A program made the translations under genes and the position numbers. The notes under the pieces were generated by a model. That model had not been told where the DNA came from. It did not search any database and saw only the letters and a program-made list of their open reading frames with translations. From Sphingomonas sp. HMP6 (GTDB taxonomy: Bacteria > Pseudomonadota > Alphaproteobacteria > Sphingomonadales > Sphingomonadaceae), in contig NZ_AP022672.1 of the NCBI RefSeq assembly GCF_013374095.1, positions 496,001 through 560,000 of the forward strand: a stretch of DNA of 64,000 bases, written 5' to 3'. This document shows, in pieces, positions 45,812 to 55,467 of this stretch (positions are counted from its first letter, which is position 1; every line of letters starts with the position of its first letter).

Positions 45812-46732
45812 TCAGCTCTCGGGCAGGAAGTCGGGCACCGACAGATAGCGCTCACCGGTGTCGTAATTGAAGCCGAGAATGCGCGTGTCCTCGGGCAGAT
45901 CGGGCAGCTTTTGCAGGATCGCGGCGAGGGTGGCGCCCGAGCTGATGCCAACCAGCATCCCTTCCTCGGCCGCGGCGCGGCGCGCCATGTCCTTGGCGAC
46001 GGCGGCATCGACCTTGATCGCGCCATCGATTGACTGGGTGTGGAGATTGGCAGGCACGAAGCCGGCGCCGATCCCCTGGATTGCGTGCGGCCCTGGCGTG
46101 CCGCCCGAGATGACCGGCGAGGCGGCAGGCTCGACCGCATAGACCTTGAGGTTCGGCCAGTCCTGCTTCAGCCGCTCGGCCACGCCCGTGATATGGCCGC
46201 CGGTGCCGACGCCGGTGATGATCACGTCGATCGGCGAATCGCGGAAGTCGTTGAGGATTTCGAGCGCGGTGGTGCGGACATGGACATCGATGTTCGCGGG
46301 GTTCTCGAATTGCTGCGGCATCCACGCGCCGGGCGTTTGATCGACCAGTTCGAGCGCGCGCTCGATCGCGCCCTTCATGCCTTTTTCGCGCGGGGTCAGG
46401 TCGAAGGTCGCGCCGTACGCCAGCATCAGGCGGCGACGTTCGAGGCTCATGCTCTCGGGCATGACAAGCACGAGCTTATAGCCCTTGACCGCCGCCACCA
46501 TGGCGAGACCGACCCCGGTATTGCCAGACGTCGGCTCGATGATCGTACCGCCCGGTTGCAAGTCGCCATCGCGCTCGGCCGTCTCAACCATGGCGAGCGC
46601 GATGCGGTCCTTGATCGATCCGCCGGGGTTGGAGCGCTCCGACTTGATCCACACTTCTGCGCCCGGGAAAAGCTTCTGCACGCGGATGTGCGGGGTGTTG
46701 CCGATCGTGTCGAGGATCGTATTGGCTTTCAT
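45812..46732 (-). CDS. cysK: cysteine synthase A
   Basis: 306 residues from ATG 46732. PLP-dependent fold; Lys in [12 protein letters not shown] forms the Schiff base, with [19 protein letters not shown] and [13 protein letters not shown]. It makes cysteine from O-acetylserine and sulfide, the end of the sulfate assimilation route begun by cysD-cysNC, 15 kb away. The start overlaps the MFS stop by 4 nt. The upstream in-frame region is discounted, being antisense to nothing recognisable but unlike CysK. Confidence 0.95.
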   Translation of the reverse strand: MKANTILDTIGNTPHIRVQKLFPGAEVWIKSERSNPGGSIKDRIALAMVETAERDGDLQPGGTIIEPTSGNTGVGLAMVAAVKGYKLVLVMPESMSLERRRLMLAYGATFDLTPREKGMKGAIERALELVDQTPGAWMPQQFENPANIDVHVRTTALEILNDFRDSPIDVIITGVGTGGHITGVAERLKQDWPNLKVYAVEPAASPVISGGTPGPHAIQGIGAGFVPANLHTQSIDGAIKVDAAVAKDMARRAAAEEGMLVGISSGATLAAILQKLPDLPEDTRILGFNYDTGERYLSVPDFLPES

Positions 46733-48027
46733 GGCGTGGCCTCCAGGTCGAGTGTTTGGGCGTCCCGCCGGCTGACGGGGGGATCGAAGGTCTTGGCGTT
46801 TCTCAAGCTGGGGAAGAGATAGGTCCACAGGATCGTGACTACAATCGCCCCGCCACCCCCGACCAATACCGCGCCGACCGGGCCGAGCGCTGCCGCCAGG
46901 AAACCCGATTCGGCCTCGCCCAATTCGTTGGATGCGGAAATCGTCAGCTGCGACACAGCGCCGACTCGCCCGCGCATCGCATCGGGCGTGTGGAGCTGGA
47001 TTAGCGACGAGCGGATGTAGACCGAGAACATGTCGGCAGCCCCGGCGACGGCGAGCGCGGCGACGGCGACCACAAAGGCATGGGCCGGTACGATCAGATG
47101 CGCGACGCCGAATACGATCGTCGCGGTGCCATAGACCAGCACGGAGATCAGCATCCGCGGTCCGACATTAGTCTTGAGCGGCCGGAACGAGAACAGGATT
47201 GCGACGATCGACGCGCCGACGGCGGGTGCGGCGGCGAGCATACTCAAGCCCTGCGGTCCGACCTTGAAGATGTCATGCGCATAGATTGGCAGCAGTGCTG
47301 TGGTGCCCGCGAGGAACACCGCGAACAGATCAAGCGTGATAGCGCCAAGCACCAATTTGTTCTCACCGACGTAGGAGAGGCCATCGGCAATCTGCCGCAG
47401 CGGATGCGCGGTCGAGCGCGGCGGCTGCGGCACTGGCGGTATCGTCATCAAGGCTGCCAATGCGGTCCCGAACAAGCCGACGGCCAGCCAATAGGCGCCC
47501 GATTGCGCCTGAGCATAGGCAAAGCCGCCGATTGCCGGCCCGATGATCGTGCCGACCTGCCACGAGATCGAGCTGAGCGCGATCGCCGTCGGCAGGACCT
47601 CGCGCGGCACGAGATTGGGGGCGAGCGCGCCGAAGGCCGGTCCGGCAAAGGCCCGCGCTATGCCGAGCAACACTGCGACGGTGAAGAGCACCGGCAGCGA
47701 AATCCAGCCCTGATACGTCGCCAGCGCCAGCAGAAGGGCGCAAAGCAGTTGCAGAAGTACCGTGATGCGCGTGATCCAGCGCCGGTCGAACCGGTCGGCG
47801 ACCAGCCCGGTGATCGGCGTCGTCACGAACAGCGGCAGGAATTGCAGCAACCCGATCAGCCCGAGCTGCGCGGCGGCGGCGGCGGGCGACATGGTGTCAC
47901 GCGCGATCGTATAGGTCTGCCACCCGATCACGATGATCATCGCATTTTGCGCGATCGTCATCGTGAAGCGCGCTGCCCAATAGGAGCGGAAGCGGGCGAT
48001 GCGTAAGGGGTGGATCGTGTCTGCCAT
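46729..48027 (-). CDS. MFS transporter
   Basis: 432 residues from ATG 48027 (earlier in-frame ATGs at 48048 and 48069 are possible). About 12 transmembrane helices with the MFS loop motif [14 protein letters not shown], as in EntS-like and MFS_3 exporters. Substrate unknown. The stop overlaps the cysK start, so the two are transcribed together; cysteine-related export is one speculation. Confidence 0.87.
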   Translation of the reverse strand: MADTIHPLRIARFRSYWAARFTMTIAQNAMIIVIGWQTYTIARDTMSPAAAAAQLGLIGLLQFLPLFVTTPITGLVADRFDRRWITRITVLLQLLCALLLALATYQGWISLPVLFTVAVLLGIARAFAGPAFGALAPNLVPREVLPTAIALSSISWQVGTIIGPAIGGFAYAQAQSGAYWLAVGLFGTALAALMTIPPVPQPPRSTAHPLRQIADGLSYVGENKLVLGAITLDLFAVFLAGTTALLPIYAHDIFKVGPQGLSMLAAAPAVGASIVAILFSFRPLKTNVGPRMLISVLVYGTATIVFGVAHLIVPAHAFVVAVAALAVAGAADMFSVYIRSSLIQLHTPDAMRGRVGAVSQLTISASNELGEAESGFLAAALGPVGAVLVGGGGAIVVTILWTYLFPSLRNAKTFDPPVSRRDAQTLDLEATP

Positions 48028-48124
48028 CGGCCTGTGCCTTACGGCCATCGGCGCGCGCGGGGCAATCATCGAAGTGCTTGGGGCACGGAAACTTCTGCGA
48101 TGCAACTTCCGGGTGCGGCGATGA

Positions 48125-48154
48125 TTGATAAGCGGATCGCTTCGCGCCTATAGG
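48125..48154 (+). promoter_or_regulatory. candidate promoter for pdhA-pdhB
   Basis: TTGATA (48125-48130) and TATAGG (48149-48154) are separated by 18 bases and lie about 36 bases ahead of the pdhA GTG. The pair resembles a vegetative sigma-70-type promoter. The assignment rests on sequence match alone. Confidence 0.45.
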
Positions 48155-48190
48155 CGACGCTTCCTCCCCAGGATATGAGGTTCTCCCGAC

Positions 48191-49249
48191 GTGGCCAAAG
48201 CCCCAGCCGTTCAACCAGAAGCCGCTCGAAAGTCGCAGCCGCTCGCCCCAAATCGCGAGCGACCGAACGAGCCACAATCCTATGCCGCGTCCAAGGACGA
48301 GCTGCTCGAATTCTACAAACAGATGCTGTTGATCCGGCGTTTCGAGGAGAAGGCCGGCCAATTGTACGGCCTCGGCCTGATCGGCGGGTTCTGCCATCTG
48401 TATATCGGCCAGGAAGCGGTCGCGGTCGGCCTGCAATCGGCGCTGACCGAGAAAGACAGCGTCATTACCGGATATCGCGACCACGGCCACATGCTGTTGT
48501 GCGGAATCCCGCCGCAGGACGTGATGGCCGAACTGACGGGCCGCGCCGCTGGCATCTCCAAGGGCAAGGGCGGCTCGATGCACATGTTCAGCGTCGAGCA
48601 TAAATTTTACGGCGGGCATGGCATCGTCGGCGCGCAGGTCTCGCTCGGCACCGGCCTGGCGTTCAGCCACAAATATTCGGAGGATGGCGGCGTCTGCCTC
48701 GCATACTTTGGCGATGGCGCGTCGAACCAGGGCCAGGTTTACGAGAGCTTCAACATGGCTGAGCTGTGGAAGCTGCCGATCATCTATGTGATCGAAAACA
48801 ACCAATATGCGATGGGCACCAGCGTCAATCGCTCGTCCGCCGAAGATCAGTTGTTCCGCCGTGGCGAAAGCTTCCGCATTCCCGGTATCCAAGTCGATGG
48901 CATGGATGTGCTGGCGTGCCGCGGTGCGGCCGAAGAAGCGCTCGCCTGGGTGCGCGCGGGCAAGGGGCCGATCATCCTGGAGATGAAGACCTATCGGTAT
49001 CGCGGCCATTCGATGTCCGACCCGGCGAAATACCGCTCGCGTGACGAGGTGCAGGCGGTGCGCGACAAGTCCGACCCGATTGATCACGTCAAGAAGCTGC
49101 TCGATGCGCAGGGCGTGAAAGAGGACGAGCTCAAGAAGATCGAGCAGGAAATCCGCAAGATCGTGAATGAAGCGGCCGACTTCGCCGAACAGACGCCCGA
49201 GCCGGATCCGGCCGAGCTCTATACCGACGTGCTGGTGGAAACTTACTGA
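48191..49249 (+). CDS. pdhA: pyruvate dehydrogenase E1 component subunit alpha
   Basis: 352 residues, GTG start preceded by GAGG. TPP-binding [23 protein letters not shown] ends in the EN pair that binds the cofactor, and the serine phosphorylation-loop-like [11 protein letters not shown] follows. With PdhB it decarboxylates pyruvate and passes the acetyl group to E2. The stop overlaps the pdhB ATG by 1 nt (TGATG). E2 and E3 are not in the window. Confidence 0.97.
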   Translation: MAKAPAVQPEAARKSQPLAPNRERPNEPQSYAASKDELLEFYKQMLLIRRFEEKAGQLYGLGLIGGFCHLYIGQEAVAVGLQSALTEKDSVITGYRDHGHMLLCGIPPQDVMAELTGRAAGISKGKGGSMHMFSVEHKFYGGHGIVGAQVSLGTGLAFSHKYSEDGGVCLAYFGDGASNQGQVYESFNMAELWKLPIIYVIENNQYAMGTSVNRSSAEDQLFRRGESFRIPGIQVDGMDVLACRGAAEEALAWVRAGKGPIILEMKTYRYRGHSMSDPAKYRSRDEVQAVRDKSDPIDHVKKLLDAQGVKEDELKKIEQEIRKIVNEAADFAEQTPEPDPAELYTDVLVETY

Positions 49250-50655
49250 TGCCAATCGAAATCAAGATGCCCGCGCTTTCCCCGACGATGGAGGAAGGCA
49301 CGCTCGCCAAATGGCTGGTCAAGGAAGGCGACGTCGTCAAATCCGGCGACATCATGGCCGAGATCGAAACCGATAAGGCGACGATGGAATTCGAAGCGGT
49401 CGATGAAGGCACGATCGGCAGGATTATGATCGCCGAGGGCACCGATAATGTGAAGGTCGGAACGGTCATTGCGACGCTGGATGTGGAGGGTGAGGAAGCC
49501 TCCTCCGCCGCCCCCGCCAAAGCGGAGGAGCCTGCAAAAGCCGAGGCCCCCGCCGTCGCGCAGAAGGCGGCGGAATCGGAGGCACCGGCACCCAAAAAAG
49601 CGGACAGCGGTACGGCGCAACTTATCACCGACAAGGTTGCCGAAGTCGCCGATCCGGCGATTCCGGCCGGAACCGAAATGGTCAAGATCACGCTGCGCGA
49701 GGCGCTGCGCGACGGCATGGCCGAGGAAATGCGCCGTGATCCCCGCGTGTTCGTGATGGGCGAGGAAGTCGCGCAATATCAGGGCGCGTATAAGGTGACC
49801 CAGGGGTTGCTCGACGAGTTTGGCGACAAGCGCGTGATCGACACGCCGATCACCGAATATGGCTTTGCCGGGGTCGGCACGGGCGCGGCGATGGGCGGGC
49901 TTCGCCCGATCGTCGAGTTCATGACCTTCAACTTCGCGATGCAGGCGATCGACCACATCGTCAATTCGGCGGCCAAGACCAACTACATGTCGGGCGGCCA
50001 GATGCGCTGCCCGATCGTGTTCCGCGGCCCCAATGCCGCCGCCAGCCGCGTTGGCGCGCAGCATTCGCAGAACTATGCGCCATGGTATGCGAGCGTCCCC
50101 GGCCTGATCGTGATCGCGCCGTATGATGCGGCCGATGCCAAGGGCTTGCTCAAGGCCGCGATCCGCACCGAAGATCCTGTCGTCTTCCTCGAAAACGAAT
50201 TGCTGTACGGGCGCACCTTCGAGGTTCCGGTCGGCGATCATGTCCTGCCGATCGGCAAGGCGCGGATTATGCGCGAAGGCAGCGACGCGACGATCGTGAG
50301 CTATTCGATCGGCGTGGGCTTGGCACTCGAAGCGGCCGAGAAACTGGCAGGCGAGGGGATCGACGTCGAAGTGGTCGATCTGCGCACGCTGCGCCCGCTC
50401 GACACCGCGACCGTGCTGGCCAGCCTGAAGAAGACCAACCGGCTGATCGTCGCGGAAGAAGGCTGGCCGACGTGCTCGATCGCGTCGGAAATCCAGGCGG
50501 TGTGCATGGAGCAAGGGTTCGACGACCTCGACGCACCGGTGCTGCGCGTGACCAATGAGGACGTGCCGATGCCTTATGCGGCCAACCTCGAAAAGCTGAT
50601 GCTGGTCACCACCGACAAGATCGTCGCGGCGTTAAAGCAGGTGGTGAACCGTTGA
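49249..50655 (+). CDS. pdhB: pyruvate dehydrogenase E1 component subunit beta with lipoyl domain
   Basis: 468 residues, longer than plain E1-beta (about 330). Residues 1-80 are a lipoyl domain with Lys43 in [13 protein letters not shown], then an Ala/Glu/Pro/Lys-rich linker (80-125), then E1-beta proper ([37 protein letters not shown]). The lipoyl-E1beta fusion is typical of alphaproteobacteria. A palindromic hairpin follows the stop. Confidence 0.96.
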   Translation: MPIEIKMPALSPTMEEGTLAKWLVKEGDVVKSGDIMAEIETDKATMEFEAVDEGTIGRIMIAEGTDNVKVGTVIATLDVEGEEASSAAPAKAEEPAKAEAPAVAQKAAESEAPAPKKADSGTAQLITDKVAEVADPAIPAGTEMVKITLREALRDGMAEEMRRDPRVFVMGEEVAQYQGAYKVTQGLLDEFGDKRVIDTPITEYGFAGVGTGAAMGGLRPIVEFMTFNFAMQAIDHIVNSAAKTNYMSGGQMRCPIVFRGPNAAASRVGAQHSQNYAPWYASVPGLIVIAPYDAADAKGLLKAAIRTEDPVVFLENELLYGRTFEVPVGDHVLPIGKARIMREGSDATIVSYSIGVGLALEAAEKLAGEGIDVEVVDLRTLRPLDTATVLASLKKTNRLIVAEEGWPTCSIASEIQAVCMEQGFDDLDAPVLRVTNEDVPMPYAANLEKLMLVTTDKIVAALKQVVNR

Positions 50656-50660
50656 GGGGC

Positions 50661-50688
50661 TCCGCCGGGGGGCTGAGGCCCCGGCGGA
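50661..50688. terminator. hairpin between convergent pdhB and TadE genes
   Basis: TCCGCCGGGG (50661-50670) pairs perfectly with CCCCGGCGGA (50679-50688) over an 8-base loop. It lies between the pdhB stop and the TadE stop. No T run follows on either strand, so an intrinsic terminator is uncertain; a role in ending either transcript is inferred. Confidence 0.4.
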
Positions 50689-51429
50689 TCAGCTCGAATA
50701 GAGGTTGCAGGTCAGCCGCGTTGCCGCTGGCGACGGGTTGTAGAGCTGCGCGAAATCGCGCCGGTCGCGGACGATGAACGACGCGATGTAGTTCAGCCGC
50801 GCCGGCGCGGTCAGCCACGTGCCGAACAGCGGGCGCGTCAGATAGTTGATTTCGACAAACATCACGCCCGAGGCAGCCGGCGCGTTGACCTGTCCGCCGA
50901 CAGGACCCATGCCGGTGGGCGCGAGCGTCCCGTCATTGCCGACCGTCGCATCGGTGCCGTCGGTCGTCGTGGTGGTGCCGTGGCTCGAATTATAGGCGCT
51001 GTCGGCTCCCAAGCTCCCTTTCAGCCCGAGACAGCGTTGCCAGTGGATCCGCTGGACTGGCGCTGTGTCATAGGTTTGCTGGACGTTTTCCAGGCTGGAC
51101 AGGATGATCCGGCCGTTGGTGGTCAGGTTGATGCTGGCGCCCTGATAGCGCGCGGCCTGCAGCACATCGTTGATATCGACTTCGCGCAACTGTTGCGTCG
51201 AGAGCGTGCTGTAGGTGCCGACGCGCGACGCATTGTCAGCGAGATTGAGCGCGATCTGGCTGATCCGCAAATTGAGCAGGGCGAGGTTCGACACCTCCAG
51301 CCCATAGGCGCCGAGGCCCATGACAATGGGCAGCGCAAAGGCGAATTCGAGCAGCGCAAGGCCGCTGCGATCGCGGGCAAGGCTGCGCAACGCATGTTTG
51401 CGGGAGAAGCGGCGGGGTAGCATTTTCAT
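50689..51429 (-). CDS. TadE/TadG-family pilus assembly protein 1
   Basis: 246 residues. N-terminal hydrophobic helix after a basic stretch (RSGLALLEFAFALPIVMGLGAYGLEVSNLALLNLRI) with the TadE-like Glu, E-F-A motif. The rest is exported and Thr/Gly/Asn-rich. TadE and TadF are minor pseudopilins of the Tad pilus system. Downstream of the second TadE by 4-nt overlap. Length is above the usual TadE, about 180. Confidence 0.82.
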   Translation of the reverse strand: MKMLPRRFSRKHALRSLARDRSGLALLEFAFALPIVMGLGAYGLEVSNLALLNLRISQIALNLADNASRVGTYSTLSTQQLREVDINDVLQAARYQGASINLTTNGRIILSSLENVQQTYDTAPVQRIHWQRCLGLKGSLGADSAYNSSHGTTTTTDGTDATVGNDGTLAPTGMGPVGGQVNAPAASGVMFVEINYLTRPLFGTWLTAPARLNYIASFIVRDRRDFAQLYNPSPAATRLTCNLYSS

Positions 51430-52016
51430 GTGCAGATCGTCGTGCTGGCGGTGGTGACTTGGGTCGCGTAGGGCTGATTTTTCAGCAGCGTCGTCGCGCT
51501 GATCGTTTGCGTGGCCGGCCAGCCGAACAGGCCCGCCACGGGAAAAAGCCGCCGATAGGTCATGGTCATGGTGTAGAGCGTCACGGCACTAGCGCCGCCC
51601 TGGCCGGTGCTGCCTGGGTCGGCATCCCAACTGCCATTGCCGTTCATATCGGTGAAGCATTCGCCCGCGTTGCGCACGCCGTTGCCGTTGGTGTCGGTGA
51701 AGGGCTCGGGTGCGACTTCGGCAAAGCTGTCATAACTTTTGCGCGTTGGGACGAAGGTTGCGGCGGGGGCAATCTGGCGCGCGATCGTCTGGACGGTGCC
51801 GTCGATCGTGCTGATGTTGGCAGCGCCACCCTCGATGCCCGAATCGCGCGCAGCTTTCTGCACCGCGCCGTTTAGTACCGACTGCGCATAGACCTGATAC
51901 AGCAAGTCCCCCAGGCCCATCATCAACAGCATCATCACCGGGGCGACGATGGCGAATTCGATAATGGTCGCGCCGCGCCGGTCGCGCCGCAGACGTGCGA
52001 GGAGGTGCGCGATCAT
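51426..52016 (-). CDS. TadE family pilus assembly protein 2
   Basis: 196 residues from ATG 52016. The TadE helix reads RRGATIIEFAIVAPVMMLLMMGLGD with the Glu of the processing motif. Between 106 and 134 lie two calcium-loop-like stretches: Asp108-x-Asn110-x-Asn112-Gly113 to Glu119, and Asp123-x-Asn125-x-Asn127-Gly128 to Asp131. These resemble EF-hand or dockerin loops. It overlaps the TadG stop and TadE 1 start by 4 nt each. Confidence 0.85.
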   Translation of the reverse strand: MIAHLLARLRRDRRGATIIEFAIVAPVMMLLMMGLGDLLYQVYAQSVLNGAVQKAARDSGIEGGAANISTIDGTVQTIARQIAPAATFVPTRKSYDSFAEVAPEPFTDTNGNGVRNAGECFTDMNGNGSWDADPGSTGQGGASAVTLYTMTMTYRRLFPVAGLFGWPATQTISATTLLKNQPYATQVTTASTTICT

Positions 52017-53992
52017 CGCGTGAGCCGCAGCATCGCCAGCCGCCGCGCAATGCTGGCGAAGGCGGTGGACAGGCCGGTGCCATCGGCCGAGGCGAGCGCC
52101 TGTGTCGATGTGGTTGCGCACGACGTCAGCTCGGTATTTGCGCTAGTGTCGATAGAAACCGTCCAGACGTCGATATTGCGGGCCTTGGCGGCCGAGCAAA
52201 TCGCAAGGAAGCGGGCATTGTGAAGGGTTTTGAGGGTCGCGGAAGAAGATGAGCCGGAATTGGACACGCGTTTGTCGAACGCCTCCACGCCGTACATGCT
52301 GTAGGCGGTGTTCGACGGGGCCATGTCGCCATCCGTCAGAAAGACGATGACGCGGTTGGGGGTGAGGCGATTGGGCCATGCTGCGGTGTCGCTTGCCCAC
52401 GGCCCGTCCGGAGCGATCAGGCGCGTGCCCCAGATCATGCCGGTATCGTGATAGGTGCCGCCCATCGGTACGAAATCCGCCGCGTTGACATAGGCGCTGA
52501 CTTCGGCGCGCGTCATCACGCCGAGCCGCTTGGCGGGCTTGCCGCACGACACCGCGCCGGCGTTGCGCAAATAGGTGGTCGGGTAGCCCGAGGTGATGCT
52601 CGAAGGATTGGAATCCACGCCGTAATTGGGATTGTAGGCGGTATCGTCGCCGTTCGAATAGTCGTTGTTCGAATTGCCCCACCCGTTTCGAGCGTAGGTC
52701 AAATCCGCCATGTGCGGCCACCACCGCGTGCTGCCCGACGGGAACAGATCGGGGTTCAGCTCGGACGGAAGGCTGCTGGTCGAGAAGCTCGTCGCGCCGG
52801 GGGTGTCGACGCTGGTTTCGACACAGCCGATCCATTGCGAGGTCTGGCCGCGAACCTTGGTTGGATCGATAATGGTGTTGCCCGACACGAGCGAGTTCAC
52901 GTCGAACGCGACGGGCTTATACTCCCATTGCGGGCCCAGAGTGTTGGTCTTGCTCTCGCACCGGCCGGTGCCGGAATTCCAAGAATCATAGGCCCGCGTG
53001 GCTTGGCCGCTTGGCGACGAATAGGTCTTCGCCGTGGTCGGCGTGCGGACCGAGCGATTGCAATTGGCGGACGAGCGGCCGTTGTTGGTGCTGTTCGTCG
53101 CGGTCGAAATGACATAGTCGGCGTAGACGCTGCGCGACTGGTAGGTCTGGGTTTCAGAGCCGTTGCCGCCGACCAGATAGCTGGCCGACTTGTCGAGGAT
53201 CGCCTGCCCGACATTGACCGAGGAGGTGTAGGTCACGAAGCCGTAGCGCACCTTGGTCGATGGATCGGCGTTGGCGGCGAAGGTATCGTAGAAACTGAGC
53301 ACGGCCGCGCGCAATGCGGCGATGCGCGACCCCGATTTTTCGGTCGTGCCGACGCCGGTCGTGCCGGCATAGCCCGGTACGCCGCTACCCGACGGGCGCG
53401 TGTAGGCCACCTTGGCGGCGGCGCTTGCGTAATTGCTGCAGGTCGTATCGCTATCGGACGGCAAACATGCCATCGATCCGGTCGTGTCGAGCACGAACAT
53501 GATGTCGGTGTCGGCCACGTCGAAGCGGGCCTGGCACGATACGTTGAGCGTGATCGCATTGGTCCCGAACATCTTCGTGATGGTCATTGGCACGGAGGCC
53601 GAGGCGGTCCCCGCGACTTGGCTATCGGTGGTGCGGGTTGGCGTGAAGGTGACCGCGCTGCTGTTCATGAAGCCGAGCGTGCCGTTGCCGGGCACGTCCT
53701 TCTTGAAATTGTTGGCGAAAAACGCCTGGGCCTGTGCGGTTGCGTTGGAATCCAGCGTCGGGCCGGGATCAACCATGAACTTGCGACCGGCCAGCGCGCC
53801 CGCGTCGCATGCTTGCTGCAGCCGCGCCTTGACGACATAGAGACGGCTCATGTCGACCGCCGAGCCTACCAGCCCCGAAAGCGGGATGAGGAACATCGCC
53901 ATCATGGCGAGCGTATTGCCGCGCACGTCGCGCGCCAGCGAGCGCAGGAATCCGCGCTGCTTGGTCGGCGTTTTCGTTGCTGCCCCCTTCAT
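52013..53992 (-). CDS. TadG-like protein with von Willebrand A domain
   Basis: 659 residues. N-terminal segment (VRGNTLAMMAMFLIPLSGLVGSAVDMSRLYVVKARLQQACDAGALAG) is the TadE/TadG-type anchor, followed by a TadG region and a VWA domain with MIDAS DTTGSM near residue 167. It ends near a conserved AICSAAKARNIDVWTVSID strand. TadG-like proteins are associated with the Tad pilus. First gene of the TadG-TadE-TadE operon; the remaining Tad machinery is not nearby. Confidence 0.85.
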   Translation of the reverse strand: MKGAATKTPTKQRGFLRSLARDVRGNTLAMMAMFLIPLSGLVGSAVDMSRLYVVKARLQQACDAGALAGRKFMVDPGPTLDSNATAQAQAFFANNFKKDVPGNGTLGFMNSSAVTFTPTRTTDSQVAGTASASVPMTITKMFGTNAITLNVSCQARFDVADTDIMFVLDTTGSMACLPSDSDTTCSNYASAAAKVAYTRPSGSGVPGYAGTTGVGTTEKSGSRIAALRAAVLSFYDTFAANADPSTKVRYGFVTYTSSVNVGQAILDKSASYLVGGNGSETQTYQSRSVYADYVISTATNSTNNGRSSANCNRSVRTPTTAKTYSSPSGQATRAYDSWNSGTGRCESKTNTLGPQWEYKPVAFDVNSLVSGNTIIDPTKVRGQTSQWIGCVETSVDTPGATSFSTSSLPSELNPDLFPSGSTRWWPHMADLTYARNGWGNSNNDYSNGDDTAYNPNYGVDSNPSSITSGYPTTYLRNAGAVSCGKPAKRLGVMTRAEVSAYVNAADFVPMGGTYHDTGMIWGTRLIAPDGPWASDTAAWPNRLTPNRVIVFLTDGDMAPSNTAYSMYGVEAFDKRVSNSGSSSSATLKTLHNARFLAICSAAKARNIDVWTVSIDTSANTELTSCATTSTQALASADGTGLSTAFASIARRLAMLRLTR

Positions 53993-54115
53993 GTCGCCAT
54001 GGCCCCGCGGTCAAAATGCAAATCGTTCGGCCTGCGCTATGCGACAGAAAGCCATAACCGGCTTTGAAGGAGCGTGGTTAACGTCGGGTAAGCATCGCGG
54101 CGGGGAGCGTGTGCG

Positions 54116-54775
54116 GTGACCGATCCGGCCGATCCCGAACGCACCCTCGCGCTGTCCTACGCACCGCCGCAGTCGTGCGCCGCGCTCGCCGCGCTGTTCG
54201 CGCTCGACGATACGCTGGCGCAAATCCTGCGGACGACGCGTGAGCCACTGGTCGGGCAGATGCGGCTGACCTGGTGGCATCAGGCGCTGTGCGCGCTCGA
54301 CACCGCGCCGCCGCCGGCGCAACCGGTGTTGCAGGCGCTGGCCGCCGAGGTGCTGCCGCGCGGGGTCAGCGGGGGGGCGCTCGGGCAGATGATCGACGGG
54401 TGGGAGGTGCTGCTCGAGGCCGATCCGGTCGCCGAGGCCGATCTGATCGCCCATGCGACAAAACGCGGGGGAGCAGTGTTCGCGTCTGCCGCCATGCTGC
54501 TCGGCTGCCCGCCCGGGGACATGGTCGCTGCGGCGGGGGAGGGCTGGGCACTCGCCGATCTGGCGGCGAACCTGAGCGATGCGCAGGTGACGGCGCGCGC
54601 CGCGGCGCTGGCTCAGGCCAAGCTTCATGAGGCCATGGCGCGGCGCTGGAGCCGGGCCGGGCGAACGCTCGGCGCGCTGGCACTGATTGCGCGGATGGAT
54701 CTCGCCGACGGGTCTGCCCCCGGCGCGCCCAAACGGGTCGCGCGTCTCGCCTGGCATCGCCTGACCGGGCGATAG
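54116..54775 (+). CDS. squalene/phytoene synthase-like protein (short)
   Basis: 219 residues, GTG start. The segment QMRLTWWHQAL recalls the MRLxWWREAL helix of squalene/phytoene synthase-like proteins, including NDUFAF6-type members. The canonical DxxxD metal-binding motifs are missing or degenerate and the protein is about 60-80 residues short. Catalysis is therefore doubtful, and a chaperone-like role as in NDUFAF6 is a possibility (inference). Divergent from TadG, 123 bases away. Confidence 0.65.
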   Translation: MTDPADPERTLALSYAPPQSCAALAALFALDDTLAQILRTTREPLVGQMRLTWWHQALCALDTAPPPAQPVLQALAAEVLPRGVSGGALGQMIDGWEVLLEADPVAEADLIAHATKRGGAVFASAAMLLGCPPGDMVAAAGEGWALADLAANLSDAQVTARAAALAQAKLHEAMARRWSRAGRTLGALALIARMDLADGSAPGAPKRVARLAWHRLTGR

Positions 54776-54835
54776 ACTTTCGCGAAAGGCACAAGTGCGA
54801 TAGCCTCTGCCCCGCGATCAGGGGGAGAGGACGCG

Positions 54836-55324
54836 ATGTGGCGGTATCTGGTGGGCGGTCTGGCGACGCTGGCGCTGATCGGGGCGGGAGTTTTGCTGTT
54901 CAATCGGAGCGCGCGTTCGGTCGCTGCGCTCCCGGCCGCGCCGCGCGCCGTCGCGCAGACCGCTGAGGACGGTGCGCTCCCCGACAGCGTTCCGCAAGCG
55001 AGCGACCGGACGCGCGAGCAGAAGCGCTTCGACCGCTACGACAAGGACCGCAACGGCGCGGTGACGCGCGAGGAGTATCTCGCCAACCGACGCAAGGCCT
55101 ATGCGCGGCTCGACACCAATCATGATGGCACGCTGTCGTTCGACGAATGGGCGATCAAGGCCGAGACCAAGTTCGCGGTTGCCGACACGGACAAGTCGGG
55201 CGCGATGAACACGACCGAATTCGCCACCACGGCGGTGAAGCGCAAGCCCCCGCGGGTGCGGCGCGATTGTCCACCGGCGGGTGCGGCCAAGGCGGAAGCT
55301 GCGGGGGAGGGGGAGGAGAGTTAA
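54836..55324 (+). CDS. EF-hand calcium-binding protein, membrane-anchored
   Basis: 162 residues. An N-terminal hydrophobic anchor (YLVGGLATLALIGAGVLLF) and an exported tail with three EF-hand loops: Asp69-Glu80 (DKDRNGAVTREE), Asp93-Glu104 (DTNHDGTLSFDE) and Asp117-Glu128 (DTDKSGAMNTTE). The loops have good Ca2+-ligand positions. It is likely a periplasmic calcium-binding protein. A repeat ending in TTTTT follows the stop. Confidence 0.85.
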   Translation: MWRYLVGGLATLALIGAGVLLFNRSARSVAALPAAPRAVAQTAEDGALPDSVPQASDRTREQKRFDRYDKDRNGAVTREEYLANRRKAYARLDTNHDGTLSFDEWAIKAETKFAVADTDKSGAMNTTEFATTAVKRKPPRVRRDCPPAGAAKAEAAGEGEES

Positions 55325-55353
55325 AGTGTTGCTTGCTTACGGCCACACCCTAT

Positions 55354-55444
55354 CCCGTTCGCCCCGAGCTTGTCGAAGGGCTGCGTGCTCGCCGTCCGGC
55401 GCTGCTTATGGAGAGAAGGGCTTCGACAAGCTCAGCCCGGACGG
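55354..55444. repeat. intergenic inverted repeat, family A copy 2
   Basis: The left arm (CCCGTTCGCCCCGAGCTTGT then CGAAG) and the right arm CTTCGACAAGCTCAGCCC near 55421 are complementary with few mismatches. It has the same sequence family as the 579-669 element, with GAGCTTGTCGAAG. After the right arm come five T, so it could act as an intrinsic terminator for the EF-hand gene. Confidence 0.8.
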
Positions 55445-55467
55445 TTTTTGGACCTCAAGCAGGCCAT

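Noticed and set aside
49249..50655. Reading the pdhB product as dihydrolipoamide acetyltransferase because of the lipoyl domain
   Set aside because: The remainder is E1-beta, with no acyltransferase His/Asp motif; lipoyl-E1-beta fusions are normal in alphaproteobacteria.
50661..50688. A firm intrinsic terminator at the pdhB end
   Set aside because: The hairpin is perfect, but no T run follows on either strand, so it is only listed with low confidence.
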